From the NCBI RefSeq assembly GCF_023518235.1, contig NZ_CP090423.1, positions 4,047,001-4,111,000 on the forward strand: a stretch of 64,000 nucleotides of DNA, in the 5' to 3' direction. Made by a program: the position numbers and the translations under genes. Below the pieces are notes generated by a model. It did no database searches and was not told where the DNA came from. It saw nothing but the letters and a program-made list of their open reading frames with translations. Source of the stretch: Stenotrophomonas maltophilia (GTDB taxonomy: Bacteria > Pseudomonadota > Gammaproteobacteria > Xanthomonadales > Xanthomonadaceae). Positions within the stretch are counted from its first letter, which is position 1; every line of letters begins with the position of its first letter. Of the stretch, positions 7,947 to 16,174 are shown in pieces.

Positions 7947-8048
7947 GGCGGGGTGGGTCCGGTTGCGGGAGACGCCGTAAACCCGTCCATGGGGGCTTGG
8001 CCGCGGCATCCATGCCGCGGACACTCCCGCAACCGGACCCACCCCGCC
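7947..8048 (-). repeat. Structured element A (long-stem hairpin with conserved core)
   Basis: Perfect 24-nt arms (7947-7970 and 8025-8048) enclose a 54-nt core. Read on the minus strand, the core has a palindrome centred on ATGGAT (CCGCGGCATGGATGCCGCGG), then GCCAAGCC, CATGGACG and CGGCGTC. It shares this order with elements B, C and D, although the stem sequence is unrelated. Confidence 0.8.
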
Positions 8049-8084
8049 TTCGACAGATTCCTGCGATCTGTTGGGAATGCCCTT

Positions 8085-8125
8085 GGGGTCAGATCCGTTT
8101 TCCGCAGGAAAACGGATCTGACCCC
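8085..8125. repeat. GGGGTCAG-type palindrome
   Basis: Perfect 18-nt arms (8085-8102 and 8108-8125) around a CGCAG loop; each arm begins GGGGTCAGATCCGTTTTC. Related but less perfect copies lie at 14845-14932 and 34236-34274. Confidence 0.8.
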
Positions 8126-8202
8126 AGAAATTCATTCGATCTCTGACAGACGTGTCGACCAAGGTCGACACCTACCAACAGCCGAGTGAACCTGTCGAAG
8201 GT

Positions 8203-8298
8203 GGGGCGGTGTCGGAGTGCGGGGTGTCAGCCGCATGGATGCGGCTGCCAAGCCTACAGGGACGTACTTGCGGCGTCCCCGCACTCCGACACCGCCCC
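8203..8298 (+). repeat. Structured element B
   Basis: Perfect 22-nt arms (8203-8224 and 8277-8298) enclose a 52-nt core: an AGCCGCATGGATGCGGCT hairpin, GCCAAGCC, then TACAGGGACGTACTTGCGGC. The core is nearly identical to that of element D 33 kb away, while the stems are unrelated. It is followed by a hexamer-like tract (GTTGCT/CTTGCT variants) at 8318-8355. Confidence 0.8.
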
Positions 8299-8385
8299 GC
8301 CCTCCCACGGAATGCACGCTGTTGCTGTTGCTTCGGCTCTTGCTGTTGCCTCGGCGGGTGCAGGGCGCAGCCCTGCCGAACCCCC

Positions 8386-9210
8386 TCAAATGTCTGTGGG
8401 AGCCAGTCCGTACTGCTCGGCGAAGCGCTTGCTGAAGCTCGCCGCAGAGCGGTAGCCCGCACGCGCGGCGACGGTCTTCAGCGGCAGGTCGGTGGTGTAC
8501 AGCAGCTGCATGCCATGTGCCAGGCGCGCCTCGGTCAGCAGTTGGCGCAGGCTGGTGGCCTCGGCGGCCAGGCGTCGTCGCAGCGTGGCGCCACTCAGTG
8601 CGAACTGTTCCTCGACATCGCGTGATTGCCAGTCGCGTGCCGGCTCGGCGGCGATGCGGTCGCGGATCTGTTCGCCCAGGCTCGGTGCATGTGGCAGCAG
8701 CAGGTTGCCGTGGCCCTGGCGGCACAGGGTCAGCACCAGCGTGGCCAACGCCAGCCGCGCTTCGCTGTAGCGGCCGTCCTGCAGCGACTGCCGCCATTGC
8801 CGCAGTATCGCGCCATGTTCGGCCAATGGCAGTCGCGCCATTGCCGGGCCGGCGCTGGGCAGCTCCTCGTTCCACAGCGTGCGCGCTGCCGCCAGCACTT
8901 CGGCGCACAGCGGCACGATCGCGCTGAGGTAGCGGCCGCTGTGTGGATCGGGGCGGTTGACTACATCGATGCGGCAGCGCTGGGTCAGCAGCAGGATGTC
9001 GCCGGGCACGAATTCCAGTGACTGGTGCGCGGTACGTACCTGTTTGCGTCCTTCCAGCAGGATCGCGAACTGTGGCTGCGGAATTTCCACCGAGCTGGCG
9101 CCATGCTCGCGGCGTGCGGTGATGCAGGCATAGCCTTCGGCGCGTTCGCAGCCGGCCAGGCTGGCCATCTCGGCCAGCAGCGCGGAGGCGGGCGGCAGCA
9201 TGATGGTCAT
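8386..9210 (-). CDS. AraC family transcriptional regulator
   Basis: A 274-aa protein with an N-terminal AraC-type sensing domain (about residues 5-150; VEIPQPQFAILLEGRKQV is typical of the AraC_N type) and a C-terminal double helix-turn-helix (about 165-270; LPLKTVAARAGYRSAASFSKRF). The start at 9210 overlaps the TGA of the upstream VIT-family gene (ATGA), so the two are translationally coupled. The C-terminus ends short, at APTDI, where longer homologues continue by a few residues; the stop abuts repeat-rich sequence. The effector is unknown. Confidence 0.88.
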   Translation of the reverse strand: MTIMLPPASALLAEMASLAGCERAEGYACITARREHGASSVEIPQPQFAILLEGRKQVRTAHQSLEFVPGDILLLTQRCRIDVVNRPDPHSGRYLSAIVPLCAEVLAAARTLWNEELPSAGPAMARLPLAEHGAILRQWRQSLQDGRYSEARLALATLVLTLCRQGHGNLLLPHAPSLGEQIRDRIAAEPARDWQSRDVEEQFALSGATLRRRLAAEATSLRQLLTEARLAHGMQLLYTTDLPLKTVAARAGYRSAASFSKRFAEQYGLAPTDI

Positions 9211-9911
9211 GACACGTGCGCGCCGAGCAGGCGGCCGACGCCGGCGGCGGCCGCCATCGCCAGCGCGCCCCAGAACATCACCCGGATCGCGCCACGCAAG
9301 GGCGGTGCGCCGCCCGCCTGCGCGGCCATCGCGCCGGTCAGGCACAGGCCGAGCAGGGTGCTGGCGGTGGTCATCAGCGCGACCTTGTCCACCGGCGCGA
9401 GCAGGGCGGTCAGTACCGGCAGTGCGGCGCCGCAGGTGAACGCCCCAGCCGAGGCCAGCGCCGCCTGCAAGGGACGCGCGCGCAGGGTGTCGGTGATGCC
9501 GAGCTCGTCACGCGCGTGCGCACCCAGCGCATCGTGGGCGGTGAGCTGCTGGGCAACCTGGCGGGCCAGCGCCGGGTCCAGGCCGCGGTGGCGGTAGATT
9601 GCGCTCAGCTCTTCCAGTTCGCTGTGTGGGTCTTCGTGCAGCTCGCGCTCTTCCATCGCCAGGTCGGCGTCTTCGGTATCGGCCTGGGTCTGTACCGAGA
9701 CATACTCGCCGGCCGCCATCGACATCGCACCGGCCACCGTGCCGGCGACACCGGTGGCCAGGAGGGTGCTGGCCGAGGCGCCGCTGGCGGCCACGCCGAC
9801 TACCAGGCCGGCCACCGAGACGATGCCATCGTTGGCCCCCAGCACGGCGGCGCGCAGCCAGCCGACGCGCTCGGAGCGGTGCAGTTCGGGGTGTCGTGAA
9901 TGGCGGCTCAT
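9207..9911 (-). CDS. VIT1/CCC1 family transporter
   Basis: A 234-aa membrane protein of the VIT1/CCC1 family (iron/manganese transport in plants and yeast). The N-terminal signature LRAAVLGANDGIVSVAGLVVGV is broken here as LRAAVLGANDGIVS then VAGLVVGVAAS. It is followed by GAMSMAAGEYVSVQTQADTE, a cytoplasmic Glu-rich segment (MEERELHEDPHSELEEL) and three C-terminal membrane segments. Bacterial members are thought to export or sequester Fe2+/Mn2+. It is coupled to the AraC-type gene by a 4-bp stop/start overlap and divergent from gshA. Pairing with an AraC-type regulator is unusual for this family. Confidence 0.87.
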   Translation of the reverse strand: MSRHSRHPELHRSERVGWLRAAVLGANDGIVSVAGLVVGVAASGASASTLLATGVAGTVAGAMSMAAGEYVSVQTQADTEDADLAMEERELHEDPHSELEELSAIYRHRGLDPALARQVAQQLTAHDALGAHARDELGITDTLRARPLQAALASAGAFTCGAALPVLTALLAPVDKVALMTTASTLLGLCLTGAMAAQAGGAPPLRGAIRVMFWGALAMAAAAGVGRLLGAHVS

Positions 9912-9994
9912 GACCTTGAGTGTACGGGGGTCAAGAGGGCGTCGGTAGGATGCTGAAACCCGTCACCGTCGCATGACGCAACGAGGTGCCACGC

Positions 9995-10000
9995 TATAGT
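9995..10000 (+). promoter_or_regulatory. Candidate -10 box of gshA
   Basis: TATAGT lies 64 bp before the proposed TTG start at 10064. An in-frame GTG at 9986 lies upstream of this box and is therefore unlikely to be the start. No clear -35 hexamer is visible. Confidence 0.35.
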
Positions 10001-10063
10001 GCGCCCTTGCGATGGCGGGCCCTGGGCCCCACATCCCCTGCCACTGTCCAGCGAGTCCTCCCC

Positions 10064-11428
10064 TTGTCGAGCCCCAGCCACGTCGCCGATACGCCCATTA
10101 CCGACCGCTCGCAGCTGGTTGCGGAGATCGCCTCCGGCGAGAAGCCCCGTGCGCAGTGGCGCATCGGTACCGAGCACGAGAAGTTCGGGTTCCGTCTGGA
10201 TGACCTGCGCCCGCCGACCTTCGAAGGCGAGCGCGGCATCGAAGCGCTGCTCAAGGGCCTGGTCCGCTTCGGCTGGCAGCCGGTGCAGGAGAACGGCAAC
10301 ACCATCGCCCTGCTGCGCGATGGCGCCTCGGTGACGCTGGAACCGGCCGGCCAGCTGGAACTGTCCGGCGCGGCGCTGGAAACCATCCACCAGACCTGCG
10401 TGGAGACCGGTACCCATCTGAATGAAGTGGCGCAGGTGGCCGGCGAGCTGCAGCTGGGCTTCCTCGGCATGGGCTTCCAGCCCAAGTGGTCGCGCGATGA
10501 GATGCCGTGGATGCCGAAGGGCCGCTACAAGATCATGCGCGCCTACATGCCCAAGGTCGGTTCGCTGGGCCTGGACATGATGACCCGCACCTGCACCGTG
10601 CAGGTGAACCTGGATTACGCCAGCGAAGCGGACATGGTGAAGAAGTTCCGCGTGTCGCTGGCGCTGCAGCCGATCGCCACCGCGCTGTTTGCCGATTCGC
10701 CGTTCACCGAAGGCAAGCCGAACGGCTACCTGAGCTATCGCTCGCACATCTGGACCGACACCGACGCCGACCGTACCGGCATGCTCGACTTCGTGTTCGA
10801 GGATGGCTTCGGTTACGAGCGCTATGTCGATTACCTGCTCGACGTGCCGATGTACTTCTCCTACCGCGATGGCATCTACCACGACGCCAGCGGGCAGAGC
10901 TTCCGCGACTTCATGCAGGGCAAGCTGCCGGTGCTGCCGGGCGCGTTGCCGACCCTGCGCGACTGGTCGGACCACACCACCACCGCGTTCCCGGAAGTGC
11001 GCCTGAAGAAGTACCTGGAAATGCGCGGCGCCGACGGCGGCCCGTGGAGCCGGCTGTGTGCGCTGCCGGCGTTCTGGGTCGGCCTGCTGTACGACGACAC
11101 CGCGCTGGATGCGGCGTGGGATCTGGTGCGTGACTTCAGCCTGGCCGAGCGCCACGCGCTGCGCGACGGCGTGCCCAGGCATGCGATGAACCTGCCGTTC
11201 CGCACCGGCACAGTGCGCGACCTGGCCCGCGAAGCGGTGAAGATTTCGGTGGAAGGCCTCAAGCGTCGTGCCGCGCGCAATGCCGATGGCCAGGACGAGA
11301 GCAAGTTCCTGGACGTGCTGCAGGAAATCGTCGAGTCCGGGTTGACCCCGGCCGAGCGCAAGCTGGCGCTGTTCCATGGCCGCTGGCATGGCGATGTGGA
11401 TCCGGTGTTCCGCGAGTTCGCGTACTGA
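10064..11428 (+). CDS. gshA: Glutamate-cysteine ligase (plant/alphaproteobacterial type)
   Basis: About 454 aa, belonging to the GCS2/plant-type glutamate-cysteine ligase family that makes gamma-glutamylcysteine, the first step of glutathione synthesis. Recognisable blocks are [12 protein letters not shown] near the start, [50 protein letters not shown] and [15 protein letters not shown]. The TTG start at 10064 gives the usual family length; the in-frame GTG at 9986 precedes the candidate -10 box. Glutathione is also the cofactor of the FrmA/FghA pathway encoded at 17-20 kb. A bidirectional terminator follows. Confidence 0.93.
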   Translation: MSSPSHVADTPITDRSQLVAEIASGEKPRAQWRIGTEHEKFGFRLDDLRPPTFEGERGIEALLKGLVRFGWQPVQENGNTIALLRDGASVTLEPAGQLELSGAALETIHQTCVETGTHLNEVAQVAGELQLGFLGMGFQPKWSRDEMPWMPKGRYKIMRAYMPKVGSLGLDMMTRTCTVQVNLDYASEADMVKKFRVSLALQPIATALFADSPFTEGKPNGYLSYRSHIWTDTDADRTGMLDFVFEDGFGYERYVDYLLDVPMYFSYRDGIYHDASGQSFRDFMQGKLPVLPGALPTLRDWSDHTTTAFPEVRLKKYLEMRGADGGPWSRLCALPAFWVGLLYDDTALDAAWDLVRDFSLAERHALRDGVPRHAMNLPFRTGTVRDLAREAVKISVEGLKRRAARNADGQDESKFLDVLQEIVESGLTPAERKLALFHGRWHGDVDPVFREFAY

Positions 11429-11438
11429 TCGCCCTGCG

Positions 11439-11460
11439 GTAGTGCCGGCCGCTGGCCGGC
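11439..11460 (+). repeat. Single SMAG-type hairpin
   Basis: GTAG followed by TGCCGGCC-GC-TGGCCGGCA, 10 bp after the gshA stop. Confidence 0.7.
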
Positions 11461-11470
11461 AATCCCAGAC

Positions 11471-11503
11471 GAAAAACCCCGGCAATGCCGGGGTTCTTCG
11501 TTT
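11471..11503. terminator. Bidirectional rho-independent terminator
   Basis: GAAAAACCCCGGC-AAT-GCCGGGGTTCTTCGTTT: a 7-bp GC stem (11477-11493) with A-run and T-rich flanks. It lies between the convergent gshA and alcohol dehydrogenase genes and can serve both. Confidence 0.8.
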
Positions 11504-11517
11504 CTGCGGCAGCGCGG

Positions 11518-12576
11518 TCAGGCCGCGTTCTTCATCGTCGCCATGTCGATCACGAAGCGGTAGCGCACATCGTTCTTCGCCATGCGTTCCCAGGCTTCGT
11601 TGACGTTCTTGATGTCGATCATCTCGACATCGCTGACGATGCCGTGCTCGGCACAGAAGTCCATCATTTCCTGGGTCTCGGCCATGCCGCCGATCGCCGA
11701 GCCGGTCAGGTGCTTGCGGCCGAAGATCACGCTGCCACCGGTCAGCGGCGGGTCCAGTTCGGTCAGTACGCCGACCAGGCACATGGTGGCTTCGCGTTTG
11801 AGAAGGCCCATGTACGGGTTGGTGTCATGGCCGACCGGGATGGTGTTGAGCAGGAAGTCGAAGCTGCCGGCGTGGGCCTTCATCTGTGCGGCATCGCGCG
11901 AGACCAGCACTTCGTCGGCGCCCAGGCGTGTGGCGTCGGCACCCTTTTCCGGGGTGGTGGTGATCATCACCACGTGCGCGCCGAGCGCCTTGGCGAACTT
12001 CACGCCCATGTGGCCGAGGCCACCCAGGCCGATCACGCCGACCTTCTGGCCCGGGCCGACCTTCCAGTGGCGCAGCGGCGACCAGGTGGTGATGCCGGCG
12101 CACAGCAGCGGCGCGGCAGCCTTCAGGTCCAGCGTGTCGGACACCTTCACCACGAAGCGCTGCTCGACCACCACGTGGTCGGAATAGCCGCCGTAGGTCG
12201 GCGCACCGCTTTCACGCTCGCGGCCGTTGTAGGTCCATGTTGCGCCTTCGGCGCAGTACTGTTCCAGATCGTGCTCACAGGCGTCGCAGTGGCGGCAGGA
12301 ATCGACCATGCAGCCGACGCCGGCGTGGTCGCCGACCTTGAAGCGGGTGACGTTGCTGCCGACCGCGGTGACGCGGCCGATGATCTCGTGGCCCGGCACC
12401 ATCGGGTAGATCGAGCCACCCCAGTCGTCGCGGGCCTGGTGCAGGTCGGAGTGGCAGATGCCGCTGTAGAGGATCTCGATGCGCACATCGTCCGGGCCGA
12501 CCGCGCGGCGTTCGAACTCGTACGGGATCAGCGGGTCGGTATGTGAATGGGCGGCGTAACCACGGGCGAGGGACAT
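11518..12576 (-). CDS. Zinc-dependent NAD(P)-dependent alcohol dehydrogenase (YahK/CAD-like)
   Basis: A 352-aa medium-chain dehydrogenase of the cinnamyl-alcohol-dehydrogenase/YahK branch. Catalytic-zinc motifs are YSGICHSDLH and PGHEIIG. The structural-zinc lobe has Cys-rich spacing (CRHCDACEHDLEQYC). The Rossmann fold shows VGVIGLGGLGHMGVKFAK. These enzymes mostly reduce aldehydes to alcohols with NADPH. The start at 12576 is preceded by AAGGA and an AT-rich -10-like TATTGT on the minus strand. It is divergent from a LysR-type gene that probably controls it. Physiological aldehyde unknown. Confidence 0.92.
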   Translation of the reverse strand: MSLARGYAAHSHTDPLIPYEFERRAVGPDDVRIEILYSGICHSDLHQARDDWGGSIYPMVPGHEIIGRVTAVGSNVTRFKVGDHAGVGCMVDSCRHCDACEHDLEQYCAEGATWTYNGRERESGAPTYGGYSDHVVVEQRFVVKVSDTLDLKAAAPLLCAGITTWSPLRHWKVGPGQKVGVIGLGGLGHMGVKFAKALGAHVVMITTTPEKGADATRLGADEVLVSRDAAQMKAHAGSFDFLLNTIPVGHDTNPYMGLLKREATMCLVGVLTELDPPLTGGSVIFGRKHLTGSAIGGMAETQEMMDFCAEHGIVSDVEMIDIKNVNEAWERMAKNDVRYRFVIDMATMKNAA

Positions 12577-12604
12577 GGGGAATCCTTGGCAGGGTTTGTC
12601 GAAA

Positions 12605-12622
12605 GGCGTTTTACAATACGCC
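12605..12622. promoter_or_regulatory. Dyad in the divergent adh/lysR promoter, candidate LysR operator
   Basis: GGCGTTTTACAATACGCC: 4-bp GC arms around an AT core containing a -10-like sequence for the minus-strand gene. Its position in a 107-bp divergent intergenic region suits a LysR-type regulator site. Confidence 0.35.
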
Positions 12623-12683
12623 CCGCACCCAGCGGCAAGAAGCCCGGATATCGGCATGATTCATCAAGTGGAACTGCACAATC

Positions 12684-13568
12684 ATGGCCACTGACAACTT
12701 GACCCACCTGGCCGCCTTCGCCGCGGTCGCCCGCCATCGCAGCTTCCGCCGCGCCGGCGCGGAACTGGCGCTGTCGACCTCGGCGGTGAGCTATGCGATC
12801 CGCGCGCTGGAGGAGCGGCTGGGGGTGGGTCTGTTCCATCGCACCACCCGCAGCGTGGCCCTGACCGAGGCCGGGCAGCGCCTGCTGGAACGCCTGCAGC
12901 CGGCGCTGGGCCAGGTGCATGACGCATTGGAAGAGATGAACCAGTTCCGCGCCGCCCCGGCCGGCCTGCTGCGCATCAACGCGACGCGCGCGGCGGTGGC
13001 GACCCAGCTGGGGCCGAGGCTGGCGCGCTTCCTGCACGCCCACCCCGATGTGCGGGTGGAGCTGACCGAGAACGATGGCCTGGTCGATATCGTCGCCGAA
13101 GGCTACGACGCCGGCGTGCGCCTGCACGAGTTCGTACCCGAAGACATGGTGGCGGTGCCGATGGGGCCGCCGCTGCGCGGCTTGATCGTCGGATCGCCGG
13201 AGTATCTGCGCCGACGCCCGGCCCCGCAGCATCCGCGTGACCTGGCCGGCCATGAGTGCATCCGCTTCCGCTTCGCCAGCGGGCATCTGTACAAGTGGCA
13301 GTTCGAGCGTGATGGGCAGGCGCTGGAAATTGACGTGCCGGGGCGGCTGACGCTGGGCGAGCAGGGCACCGTGGTCGGCGCAGTACTCGATGGCATCGGC
13401 CTGGCCTATGTGCTGGAAGACACCGCGCGGCCGTACATCGAATCCGGGCAGATGGTGGCGGTGCTGGAAGACTGGAGCGAGCCGTTCGCCGGGTTTGCAC
13501 TGTATTACCCGAAGCAGCGGCAGATGCCCGGCGCGCTGCGCGCGTTCGTGGACATGCTGCGGGAGTGA
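12684..13568 (+). CDS. LysR family transcriptional regulator (divergent from alcohol dehydrogenase)
   Basis: A 294-aa LysR-type protein. The N-terminal winged HTH (residues 5-65; FRRAGAELALSTSAVSYAIRALEERLG) is followed by a substrate-binding domain containing LTENDGLVDIVAEGYDAGVRL, a signature of the broad PA0477/DsdC-like group found next to oxidoreductases. The ATG at 12684 is directly upstream of the HTH. Divergent orientation with the dehydrogenase suggests mutual regulation. Effector unknown; an aldehyde or electrophile is plausible. Confidence 0.9.
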   Translation: MATDNLTHLAAFAAVARHRSFRRAGAELALSTSAVSYAIRALEERLGVGLFHRTTRSVALTEAGQRLLERLQPALGQVHDALEEMNQFRAAPAGLLRINATRAAVATQLGPRLARFLHAHPDVRVELTENDGLVDIVAEGYDAGVRLHEFVPEDMVAVPMGPPLRGLIVGSPEYLRRRPAPQHPRDLAGHECIRFRFASGHLYKWQFERDGQALEIDVPGRLTLGEQGTVVGAVLDGIGLAYVLEDTARPYIESGQMVAVLEDWSEPFAGFALYYPKQRQMPGALRAFVDMLRE

Positions 13569-13574
13569 ACTGCG

Positions 13575-13612
13575 GTAGGTGATGCAGTGCCGACCAACAG
13601 TCGGCACCCACC
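13575..13612 (+). repeat. SMAG-like hairpin between convergent genes
   Basis: GTAG followed by hairpin GTGCCGAC-CAACA-GTCGGCAC (13587-13607). It fills most of the gap between the LysR gene and the convergent VOC gene. Confidence 0.65.
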
Positions 13613-13629
13613 ATACCCACCACGATCGC

Positions 13630-14046
13630 TCATTCCACCAGCGCGTCATACCCCAGGCCGACAAACTGGATCAGGCAGAAACCATGCCCGAACGGATCGG
13701 CCAGCACCGCGATGCGCCCCCAGCGGCGCTCGCCAACCGGTTGTTCGAGGATCGCACCGGCCGCAACCGCACGCGCCAGCGCGACCTCGATGTCATCCAC
13801 AACCCAGTCCAGATGCAACGGTGTCCAGTGGCGCTGGTAATCGCGCACGTCGCCGTCTTCGGTGGCAGGGCTGCCGTGGTCGTTCCGCAGCAGGTACAGC
13901 GGGGTGGGGCCGCCCAGCAGTTCCACCGCACCGGGCCCGAGGCGGCGGCCGACGCGCAATCCAAAGGCGGCCCCATAGAACGCTTCGGCGGTGGGCAGGT
14001 CGGGCACGTCGATGTTGATGATGAAGCTCTGTGCAGGGGAGTGCAT
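13630..14046 (-). CDS. VOC family (glyoxalase/bleomycin-resistance-like) protein
   Basis: A 138-aa protein made of two beta-alpha-beta-beta-beta modules of the vicinal oxygen chelate superfamily. Visible are FIINIDVPDLPTAEAFYGAAFG at the start (split here as FIINIDVPDLPTAE and AFYGAAFG), HLDWVVDDIEVAL mid-protein, and the C-terminal ADPFGHGFCLIQF motif. Members include glyoxalases, dioxygenases and drug-binding proteins, so no reaction can be assigned. It is a short monocistronic gene divergent from the SMI1-like gene. Confidence 0.85.
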   Translation of the reverse strand: MHSPAQSFIINIDVPDLPTAEAFYGAAFGLRVGRRLGPGAVELLGGPTPLYLLRNDHGSPATEDGDVRDYQRHWTPLHLDWVVDDIEVALARAVAAGAILEQPVGERRWGRIAVLADPFGHGFCLIQFVGLGYDALVE

Positions 14047-14161
14047 GGCAGCGACCCTCGGCAGTCGATGGCCGGCAGTCTAGTCCTGCTGCCGGCTGTT
14101 GCCGATTCATCTCCTGCACGGAATCGGGCAAGCTGGGCGACCTCTGTCGACAAGGACTTCC

Positions 14162-14839
14162 ATGAGCGCACTCCCTGACATCGAACAGGCCACCGGGCAG
14201 GTCTTCCCCCCTTTGTTCAAGCAACTGCATGCAGCGGGCCGGTTGAGCTGGGGCAGCCCCCACCCGCAATGGTCCGAAGCGGTGTTTCCGTCGCTGCAGG
14301 CCGAGCCGCCGGTGCTGCTGTACGCCCAGGACTATGAGCCGCTGGAATCTGACGAGCTGCTGGAGGCGTGGCAGGAGCTGACCGCGGAAGATCACTACAA
14401 TCCCCTGCGCGCCGACCTGCAGCTGCTGCCGTTCGCGCGAACCGGAGCAGGCGACAGCTACTGCTTCTGGAGCAACGCGCCCGGTGTTGCCGAGCCGCCG
14501 GTGGTGCTGGTGTGGCATGACGATGATCGTGCCGATGTGCTGGCCGCCAATTACCAGGACTTCCTGTTCCGCAAGATGGTTGAAGCGGTTGCCGAATACG
14601 AGCCGCCGTACTCGCTGCTTTCGCACGGCGACCTGGCCGGGAATCTGCAGCGCTGGTTGCAGACCCACCAGTCGGTTCTGCGCAGTGATCAGCACGCGGC
14701 GTTGCAGCACCTGTTTGCTCGCACAGGCGACATTGCAGAAGGAGCCATCAGCGACGACGACGCGCAGGCCATCGTTGCCGAAGTGATCGGCTTCGATCAG
14801 TTGGACGCGTCGTTCGCCTACGTGCGCGAGGATGCCTGA
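14162..14839 (+). CDS. SMI1/KNR4-like (SUKH superfamily) protein
   Basis: A 225-aa soluble acidic protein. The region with QVFPPLFKQLHAAGRLSWG, SELLEAWQEL-like acidic helices and YQDFLFRKM resembles the SMI1/KNR4 (SUKH) fold, which includes contact-dependent-inhibition immunity proteins as well as stand-alone proteins. No toxin gene is adjacent, so it may be an orphan. The ATG at 14162 is preceded by AAGGA. I am moderately sure of the fold and do not assign a function. Confidence 0.55.
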   Translation: MSALPDIEQATGQVFPPLFKQLHAAGRLSWGSPHPQWSEAVFPSLQAEPPVLLYAQDYEPLESDELLEAWQELTAEDHYNPLRADLQLLPFARTGAGDSYCFWSNAPGVAEPPVVLVWHDDDRADVLAANYQDFLFRKMVEAVAEYEPPYSLLSHGDLAGNLQRWLQTHQSVLRSDQHAALQHLFARTGDIAEGAISDDDAQAIVAEVIGFDQLDASFAYVREDA

Positions 14840-14843
14840 AGGC

Positions 14844-14932
14844 GGGGGTCGGATCCGCGCGCAGCGTGGCGCTGCCCCCTTCTTCGCCGAACAGGGGTCA
14901 GAGCCCTTTCCGTTGGAAAGGGATCCGACCCC
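14844..14932. repeat. GGGGTCAG-type compound palindrome
   Basis: GGGGTCGGATCC (14845-14856) pairs with GGATCCGACCCC (14921-14932). Nested inside the right half is a smaller hairpin, GGGGTCAG...CCCTTTCC-GTT-GGAAAGGG...GACCCC. It lies between the convergent SMI1-like and OYE genes. Confidence 0.75.
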
Positions 14933-14940
14933 GTGCGGAA

Positions 14941-16044
14941 TCAGCCTGCGGCCGGGTAATCCAGGTAGCCTTCCTCGCCGCCGCCGTAATAGGTGCTGCG
15001 GTCGGGCGTGGCCAGCGCGATGTCGCGGCGCAGGCGCTCGACCAGATCCGGGTTGGCGATGAACGGTTGGCCGAACGCCGCCAGATCGATGGTGCCGGCT
15101 TCGACCAGTTGCAGTGCGCGCGCGCGGGTCATGCCGCCGGCCAGGATCAGCGTGCCGCCGTAGGCCTGCTTGAACTGCTGCAGGAACGCCTCACCCAGCA
15201 CCGATTCGCCCTGCTGCAGGTTGTCGTTGAGGTGCACATAGGCCAGTCCGCGCTTGCCCAGTTCTTCGGCCAGGTACAGGTATGTGGCTTCGTTGTCGTC
15301 GTAGAACGGCATGTCGAAGGTGAGATTGTTCGGCGCCAGGCGCACGCCGATGCGGTGCGCACCGATGCGCTGCGCCATCGCATCGACGGTTTCCAGGATC
15401 AGCCGCGCACGGTTCGGCAGCGAGCCGCCGTAGCGATCCTCACGCTGGTTGATGAGCGGGTTGAGGAACTGTTCGAACAGATAGCCATTGGCGGCATGCA
15501 GCTCGATGCCGTCGAAGCCGGCGGCGATCGCATTCTCGGCGCCGCGCACGAAGTCGTCGACGATTCCGGGAATCTCCGCGGTATCCAGCGCGCGTGCCGG
15601 GGTCGGATCGGCATGGCCGCGGCTGCCGTCGGCCAGGTACACGAACGAGGTGTTCTTCGGCGCGCTGGCCACCGGGCGCGTGCCGGCGCTGACCGGCTGC
15701 CCGCCATCGGGCTGCAGCGAGCTGTGCGACATACGGCCTACGTGCCAGAGCTGGGCGAAGATCGTGCCCTGCTCGGCATGCACGGCCTCGGTGACGAGCT
15801 TCCAGCCGGCCACCTGCTCGGCCGACCAGATGCCCGGCACGTCGATGTAGCCTTGGCCCTGCGGCGAGACCGGCGTGCCTTCGCTGATGATCAGGCCGGC
15901 GCTGGCGCGTTGCCGGTAATACTGCGCGGTGAGTGCGTTGGCGACCGTGCCGGGATTGCGGGCACGGGTCATCGGGGCCATCGCGATGCGGTTGCGCAGG
16001 GCGGTGCCTGCAAGGTCGAACGGGTGGAACAGGGCGGCAGTCAT
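14941..16044 (-). CDS. Alkene reductase, Old Yellow Enzyme family
   Basis: A 367-aa FMN-dependent ene-reductase (NemA/xenobiotic reductase type). Key motifs are RNRIAMAPMTRARNP (flavin site), QLWHVGRMSH, GFDGIELHAANGYLFEQFLNP (His/Asn substrate-binding pair in HAAN), RYGGSLPNRARL and GRPFIANPDLV-like AFGQPFIANPDL. It reduces activated C=C bonds of unsaturated carbonyls or nitro compounds using NAD(P)H. The start at 16044 is the ATG where homology begins. It is divergent from a LysR gene with an intervening dyad. The formaldehyde operon follows that regulator, giving a local electrophile-detoxification neighbourhood. Confidence 0.93.
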   Translation of the reverse strand: MTAALFHPFDLAGTALRNRIAMAPMTRARNPGTVANALTAQYYRQRASAGLIISEGTPVSPQGQGYIDVPGIWSAEQVAGWKLVTEAVHAEQGTIFAQLWHVGRMSHSSLQPDGGQPVSAGTRPVASAPKNTSFVYLADGSRGHADPTPARALDTAEIPGIVDDFVRGAENAIAAGFDGIELHAANGYLFEQFLNPLINQREDRYGGSLPNRARLILETVDAMAQRIGAHRIGVRLAPNNLTFDMPFYDDNEATYLYLAEELGKRGLAYVHLNDNLQQGESVLGEAFLQQFKQAYGGTLILAGGMTRARALQLVEAGTIDLAAFGQPFIANPDLVERLRRDIALATPDRSTYYGGGEEGYLDYPAAG

Positions 16045-16143
16045 GTCGGTCGTCTCGGTGCGGGGGAGAGGCGCCAGCGGCGCCATGCAGACAGGATGGA
16101 GTTGACATGCGGGCGCATAAAGCGCTTCGATCTCCCTTGGTGC

Positions 16144-16158
16144 GGGACAATTTGTCCC
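16144..16158. promoter_or_regulatory. Dyad GGGACAATTTGTCCC, candidate LysR operator
   Basis: An inverted repeat with 7-nt arms (GGGACAA/TTGTCCC, sharing the central T) in the 130-bp gap between the divergent OYE and LysR genes. It begins 31 bp before the LysR ATG, and is a likely autoregulatory site. Confidence 0.5.
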
Positions 16159-16174
16159 CAATGGGGTGCGAACG

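Larger units (their letters stand above)
7764..8385. other. Gene-free, repeat-packed region (622 bp)
   Basis: No plausible gene here; all frames are short, Arg-rich or repeat-encoded. From left to right it contains a small GCAGGGC/GCCCTGC hairpin (7869-7887), a TTG-rich tract, structured element A (7947-8048, core on the minus strand), a GGGGTCAG palindrome (8085-8125), a SMAG-like GTCGAC hairpin with CTAC end (about 8152-8175), structured element B (8203-8298, core on the plus strand), a second TTG-rich tract (8318-8355) and a second GCAGGGC/GCCCTGC hairpin (8360-8376). The order is mirror-symmetric about the central palindrome. Confidence 0.8.

Noticed and set aside
8085..8125. Perfect palindrome considered as a rho-independent terminator
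   Set aside because: No T-run follows on either strand (flanks CCAGAAA and AAGGGCA); better explained as a repeat copy.
9986..10063. Upstream GTG extension of gshA
   Set aside because: The GTG lies before the TATAGT box, and the added residues show no family similarity.
10000..10063. Riboswitch-like leader before gshA
   Set aside because: The leader is only about 55 nt and shows no conserved aptamer-like arrangement.
9908..11782. A 624-codon open frame antisense to gshA
   Set aside because: Shadow of gshA; it also crosses the terminator at 11471-11503.
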